This document shows, one piece after another, positions 57,834 to 62,383 of a DNA stretch of 62,383 nt (position 1 is the first letter of the stretch; the number at the start of each line of letters is the position of its first letter). The stretch spans positions 1-62,383 of the forward strand of contig JAILCM010000136.1 in NCBI GenBank assembly GCA_024680155.1, written 5' to 3'. This DNA is from Treponema sp. GTDB taxonomy: Bacteria; Spirochaetota; Spirochaetia; Treponematales; Treponemataceae. The translations under genes were made by a program, and so were the position numbers. Below the pieces are notes generated by a model. That model saw only the letters and a program-made list of their open reading frames with translations. It was not told the DNA's origin and searched no databases.

Positions 57834-57865
57834 AAGACCATCGATTTTTCGGTGGTCTTTTTTTT
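57834..57865 (+). terminator. Rho-independent terminator
   Basis: AAGACCATCGA-TTTT-TCGGTGGTCTT followed by T run. Confidence 0.85.
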
Positions 57866-57942
57866 GCATTAAAGAAATGTTTTATTCACACTCCACTATG
57901 CGTATAACTTGCGGATTGGGTATATAAATGATAAAATAAAAT

Positions 57943-58758
57943 ATGACTAAAAAGGATCTGACAAAGAAGCAGAAAATGATTGCTCGTCTTCAGGAGTTTA
58001 CGCTGATGGACGATGACTTTATGACACGCTTTTTTGAAAATGATAAGGACTGTACTCAATTTGTACTTCAGATAATTCTTGAAAATAAGAAGCTTAAGGT
58101 AATTGATACAGTTGCTCAGAAAAACGTAAAGAACCTTGAAGGTCGTTCTGTAAGACTTGATGTTTATGCAAAAGACAATAAAGGTAAACCTTACGATATT
58201 GAAATCCAGAGAGCTGATAAAGGTGCCGGTGCAAAACGAGCACGCTATAATTCTGCTTTGATGGATGCAGATATAACTGTTCCTGGTGAAGATGCTAAGA
58301 ATCTTCCAGAAAGCTATGTCATTTTTATTACTGAGAATGATATTTTAGGAAAAGGCTTGCCACTTTATCACATAAACCGTATTGTAGAAGAATGCAATTT
58401 TCCATTCGGAGATGAAAGTCACATCATCTATGTGAATGGAAAATATGAAGGTGATGACCCGATTGGCGACCTAATGCATGACTTTCATTGCAAAAAGGCC
58501 GATGATATGAAAAATAAGATTCTGGCTGACAGAGCTAGATATCTCAAAGAAGACGAAAAAGGGGTAAAACATATGTGCAGAATAATGGAAGAAATGGCAA
58601 AAGAAGAAAGAAAAGAAGCTGTAAGAGAAAGAGATATTCAAGTTGCTACAAAACTCCTTAAACAGGGAAAACTTTCTGATAAAGAAATTATGGAATTGCT
58701 AGGTTTTAATGAAAAGCAGATGAAAGAAATAAAAGAAAATGTCCTTGTTCTGGCGTAG
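57943..58758 (+). CDS. Rpn-family/PD-(D/E)XK nuclease-like (putative transposase family) protein
   Basis: RSVRLDVYAKDNKGKPYDIEIQRA (D...ExQ); KRARYNSALMDADI; C-terminal KLLKQGKLSDKEIMELLGFNEKQMKEI. Confidence 0.85.
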   Translation: MTKKDLTKKQKMIARLQEFTLMDDDFMTRFFENDKDCTQFVLQIILENKKLKVIDTVAQKNVKNLEGRSVRLDVYAKDNKGKPYDIEIQRADKGAGAKRARYNSALMDADITVPGEDAKNLPESYVIFITENDILGKGLPLYHINRIVEECNFPFGDESHIIYVNGKYEGDDPIGDLMHDFHCKKADDMKNKILADRARYLKEDEKGVKHMCRIMEEMAKEERKEAVRERDIQVATKLLKQGKLSDKEIMELLGFNEKQMKEIKENVLVLA

Positions 58759-58820
58759 TCTTATGTGCAAAAGGTAGCTGTCCTGGCTTAATTGATACAG
58801 GCTCCCCCAAAAAAAATAAA

Positions 58821-59417
58821 ATGCCCTTCAAAAAAGACTTCCAAACTTTCGTAGACTTTCTCAAAACCACCGATTCCCCGGAAGAAATCAAAAAGGCGTA
58901 TCGCAAAATCCTTATGAAATATCATCCAGACCACGCAGACGAAAAAGATAAGGAACTTTATAACGATTATATCATTTTAATAAACAAAGCTTATGCTGCG
59001 GGGCGTACCAAAACTAAAGAAACTGAAATCAAAGCGAACTGGCAGACGGCGGGGCAGAACTCACAGCAAACTTACGTTTTTACAAAAACTGGTCCTGACG
59101 GAAAAACTTATTCTTACAAGTGCCGAAATTATTTTGATTACTTATACAAGGTGGCCCGCTACGAATATGACAAAGGGCACGAAATCCTGCATTTTCATCA
59201 TATTAATTATCTTGATAAAAAAGCCCTCGATCAGAATTCTTTAGAAGTTATGCAGCATTACTGGAACTCCATAAAGTGTTATAAATTTTTGCAAAAGAAC
59301 TGCCATGATGCAGTAATTTTATCTACCTGTGATTTTGAATTAAAAATGGTACAGGAGGCTGTTAATAATTTGGCCCGTACAATCATCGTTTCTGATAATG
59401 CACTTATGCAGCTTTAA
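58821..59417 (+). CDS. J-domain (DnaJ-like) protein
   Basis: IKKAYRKILMKYHPDHADEKDKELYNDYIILINKAYA with HPD motif. Confidence 0.85.
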   Translation: MPFKKDFQTFVDFLKTTDSPEEIKKAYRKILMKYHPDHADEKDKELYNDYIILINKAYAAGRTKTKETEIKANWQTAGQNSQQTYVFTKTGPDGKTYSYKCRNYFDYLYKVARYEYDKGHEILHFHHINYLDKKALDQNSLEVMQHYWNSIKCYKFLQKNCHDAVILSTCDFELKMVQEAVNNLARTIIVSDNALMQL

Positions 59418-59498
59418 TTTTCTTACTCTTAAAAACTTCCTTCTTCAAAATTGATTTTTTTATTTGCCTAGTGCCACTTAAATCATTATATTTATTAT

Positions 59499-60041
59499 AT
59501 GGGAAATAAGAAAATCAGAAGCACTACGATTCTTGCAGTGCGACGTAATGGTAAAGTTGCGATGGCTGGCGATGGTCAGTGTACTCTTGGAGAAACTGTT
59601 TGCAAAGGTAACTCGCGAAAGGTTCGAAAAATTTATGACGGAAAAATCTTAACTGGATTTGCAGGTAGTGTTGCAGATGCTTTTACTCTTCTTGATAAAT
59701 TTGAAACTAAGGTAAAAGAATATAACGGCGATATTATGCGTTCTGCTGTTGAACTTGCTAAGGCATGGCGTACAGATAGAAGTTTGCAGAAACTTGAAGC
59801 TATGCTCCTTGTTGCCGATAAAAATAAGATTCTTCTGATTAGCGGTGACGGTAACGTTATTGAGCCAGAAAAAGATGCAATTGCAATCGGTTCCGGCGGA
59901 AATTATGCTTATTCTGCTGCTCTTGCATATTTGGATAGTTCAGATTTGAGCGCAGAAGAAATTGCCAAACGTTCCCTTATGATTGCGGGAAGCATTTGTA
60001 TTTACACAAATCAGAATTTAACGATTGAAACTTTGGAATAG
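59499..60041 (+). CDS. hslV: ATP-dependent protease subunit HslV
   Basis: [59 protein letters not shown]. Confidence 0.96.
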   Translation: MGNKKIRSTTILAVRRNGKVAMAGDGQCTLGETVCKGNSRKVRKIYDGKILTGFAGSVADAFTLLDKFETKVKEYNGDIMRSAVELAKAWRTDRSLQKLEAMLLVADKNKILLISGDGNVIEPEKDAIAIGSGGNYAYSAALAYLDSSDLSAEEIAKRSLMIAGSICIYTNQNLTIETLE

Positions 60042-60077
60042 AACTCGGGCCGCAAGGGGCTTTTACAGGAAATTAAC

Positions 60078-61610
60078 ATGGAAATTACAAAGAACACTGA
60101 ACTTACACCAAAACAGATTGTAGAAAAACTTGATTCATATATCGTTGGGCAGGAAAAAGCTAAGCGTGCAGTTGCTGTTGCACTTCGTAACCGTTTCCGC
60201 CGTCTTAAATTGCCTGAAGAAATGCGTGATGAAGTTGCTCCAAAAAATATTTTGATGATTGGGCCGACTGGTGTTGGTAAAACCGAAATTGCACGTCGTC
60301 TTGCAAAATTGTGCGGGGCACCTTTCCTTAAAGTTGAAGCTACAAAATATACAGAAGTTGGTTATGTTGGCCGCGATGTTGAATCTATGATCCGTGATTT
60401 GATGTCGGTTGGTTATAATGATGTAAAAGCCGAAATGGAAGAAGCTTTGCGCGAAAAATCTGTTTCGGTTGTTGAAGAAAAATTGCTTGATTTGCTTTTG
60501 CCTGGAACTGGAAAAAAGACTGCTTCTAAAAATGCAAAAGATGGAGCAGGGGCAGGAAATGGAGCCGGCGCATCAGGTGTTTTTCAGCAGGTTTCTCCAA
60601 CCGAAATTACAATCGACCTTAATAAAATTGCCGCAGATGGCGTTATTGACATAAATGCTCAGAATCAGACTCTTGCCGAACAGCAGAAAACTGACGAAGA
60701 AAAAGCTGAAGAAGAAAGAAATAATCACACTCGCGAAAAGTTCCGTCAGATGCTACGCGATGGTCAGCTTGAAGACCGCGAAGTTGAAATGACTGTTCAT
60801 CATCAGCCACAGATGCCTAGTATGGAAATTATTGCAGGTGGAAGTATTGATGATTTACAGAACAGCATGCAGGGAATTGTGAATATGCTTAATGGTGGCG
60901 GTCGTCGTTCTAAAAAACGCATGATTTCTATCCGCGAAGCCCGCAAAATCATTACAGAAGAAACTTTGGACGGAATGGTTGATCACGACAAAGTTTGTGA
61001 AGAAGCAAAAAAGCGTGTAGAGCAGAGTGGAATTATCTTTATTGATGAAATTGATAAAATTGCCGTTCATGGAGAAAGCCACGGTCAGGATGTAAGCCGC
61101 GAAGGTGTTCAGCGCGATATTCTTCCAATTGTAGAAGGAAGTAACGTAAACACAAAATATGGTGTAGTTGATACAACTCATATTTTGTTTATTGCGGCTG
61201 GTGCATTCAGTGTTGCAGCTCCAAGTGATTTGATTCCAGAACTTCAGGGACGTTTCCCATTGCGTGTTGAACTTGAATCTTTGCACAAGGAAGATTTCAA
61301 GCGCATCCTTACAGAGCCAAAAAATTCTCTGGTAAAACAGTACACAGCTCTTTTGGAAACAGAAGGTGTAAAACTTCATTTTGCCGACGAAGCTTTGGAA
61401 CGCATGAGTTTTATTGCAGAAGACGTAAATGCCCGCAGCGAAAATATAGGGGCTCGCCGCCTTCATACAATTTTGGAAAAAGTTCTCGACGAAATTGCTT
61501 TTGATGCCGACGAACATTCCGGCGAAACAATCGAAATCGATGCCGCTTACATTGATTCCAAATTGAACGACGTTGCCAAGAACGAAGACTTGAGCAGATA
61601 TATTTTGTAA
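60078..61610 (+). CDS. hslU: ATP-dependent protease ATPase subunit HslU
   Basis: LTPKQIVEKLDSYIVGQEKAKRAVAVALRNRFRR, NILMIGPTGVGKTEIARRLAKL, GIIFIDEIDKIA, DVSREGVQRDILPIVEG. Confidence 0.97.
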   Translation: MEITKNTELTPKQIVEKLDSYIVGQEKAKRAVAVALRNRFRRLKLPEEMRDEVAPKNILMIGPTGVGKTEIARRLAKLCGAPFLKVEATKYTEVGYVGRDVESMIRDLMSVGYNDVKAEMEEALREKSVSVVEEKLLDLLLPGTGKKTASKNAKDGAGAGNGAGASGVFQQVSPTEITIDLNKIAADGVIDINAQNQTLAEQQKTDEEKAEEERNNHTREKFRQMLRDGQLEDREVEMTVHHQPQMPSMEIIAGGSIDDLQNSMQGIVNMLNGGGRRSKKRMISIREARKIITEETLDGMVDHDKVCEEAKKRVEQSGIIFIDEIDKIAVHGESHGQDVSREGVQRDILPIVEGSNVNTKYGVVDTTHILFIAAGAFSVAAPSDLIPELQGRFPLRVELESLHKEDFKRILTEPKNSLVKQYTALLETEGVKLHFADEALERMSFIAEDVNARSENIGARRLHTILEKVLDEIAFDADEHSGETIEIDAAYIDSKLNDVAKNEDLSRYIL

Positions 61611-61753
61611 AATCAGCGAAAAAATAAGATTTACATTCTTTCGTCAATTCATTACTATAGAAAGTAACATTTTACAACAGCTGACAACCGACTTGTTTAT
61701 ACATGCTCGCCCGACATACTGGGGAAATTGCGGTTTTCAGCGAGAAGGTTTTT

Positions 61754-62383
61754 ATGATTACTTTGAAATTCGGCGGTACATCTATGGCCAACGCCCGCCG
61801 CATCCTGGCTTCCAGCGAGATTATCATTTCTCGTGCAAAGGAAGACCGTCTTTCTGTTGTCGTAAGCGCGGCAGCTGGTGTTTCTAACACCCTTCAGTCT
61901 GCAATTGACGCTTGTACCGGTGGAATTGCCGGAACCAATTACGTAAACGACATCCGCAACACTCACAACGAAATCTGTCTGGAATTGCAGTCTAAGCTTC
62001 CGGGCTTTGATGCGGAAAAAACAATGGCTCGCCTTGAGCCCAATTTTACTGAACTCGAAAAATTACTTGCCGGCTGTGTTTCATTCGGCGAATGTCCTGA
62101 TACTGTACATTGTCGCATTATGGGTATGGGAGAACTTCTCTCTGCACCTATTATGGAAAATGTTTTGCTTGCAAAAAAGCAGAGTGTAATTTTCCTTGAC
62201 AGCCGCAAATTTGTTTTCACAACTGGAAATCAGAAAGAGGGTGAAGCTGATTATTCTGCATGTAATGAAGCATGTGCTCCATTCCGTGACGGCGCTTCTC
62301 CTAGCCAGACACGCATTCTTCTCTTCCCAGGCTTTATCTGTACATGGTCTGGTGGAACAGGAACAAAGCCTGTTATGGGACTT
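61754..62383 (+). CDS. Aspartokinase, truncated by window end
   Basis: Translated from sequence: MITLKFGGTSMANARRILASSEIIISRAKEDRLSVVVSAAAGVSNTLQSAID...; KFGGTS signature; open at window edge. Confidence 0.9.
   Translation, partial: MITLKFGGTSMANARRILASSEIIISRAKEDRLSVVVSAAAGVSNTLQSAIDACTGGIAGTNYVNDIRNTHNEICLELQSKLPGFDAEKTMARLEPNFTELEKLLAGCVSFGECPDTVHCRIMGMGELLSAPIMENVLLAKKQSVIFLDSRKFVFTTGNQKEGEADYSACNEACAPFRDGASPSQTRILLFPGFICTWSGGTGTKPVMGL

Noticed and set aside
60855-61517. 220-aa ORF antisense to hslU
   Set aside because: Overlaps the highly conserved hslU frame; Phe/Cys/Asn-rich composition typical of shadow ORFs.
61611-61753. Lysine riboswitch or T-box in the aspartokinase leader
   Set aside because: Short leader without recognisable conserved motifs or a terminator hairpin.

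Overview
The window is AT-rich and appears to be bacterial chromosome from a Treponema-like, plant-polysaccharide-using spirochete. That assignment is inferred from the cheA-cheW/R-cheX-cheY operon, the compact dcw cluster, the dprA-topA-xer block and the xylan enzymes; no 16S or database search was possible. Supported content: gpx/OhrR peroxide module; GH43, GH10 and GH3 enzymes; c-di-GMP turnover proteins (HD-GYP and two tandem EAL paralogs); MCP; icd; pflA; clostripain-family lipoprotein with an extreme Asp/Tyr-rich tract; gatB; small alarmone synthetase; chemotaxis operon; malQ; cytosolic LacI-type-sensor histidine kinase and response regulator next to a xylanase; two-subunit chromate transporter; mraZ-rsmH-ftsL-murF-ftsW-ftsQ-ftsA-ftsZ; two Xer recombinases around dprA/topA; Rpn-type nuclease; hslVU; and the 5' part of an aspartokinase. 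No tRNA, rRNA, CRISPR array or complete IS element was recognised. The most interesting observations are: an XRE-HTH fused to a full desulfoferrodoxin-like module; an inverted repeat that could mask the Shine-Dalgarno of the HD-GYP gene; 7-bp-periodic degenerate repeats on both sides of the second xer gene, followed by a GC-rich noncoding element; the Asp/Tyr-rich clostripain lipoprotein; the soluble sugar-sensor kinase/xylanase locus; and MraZ-box repeats.
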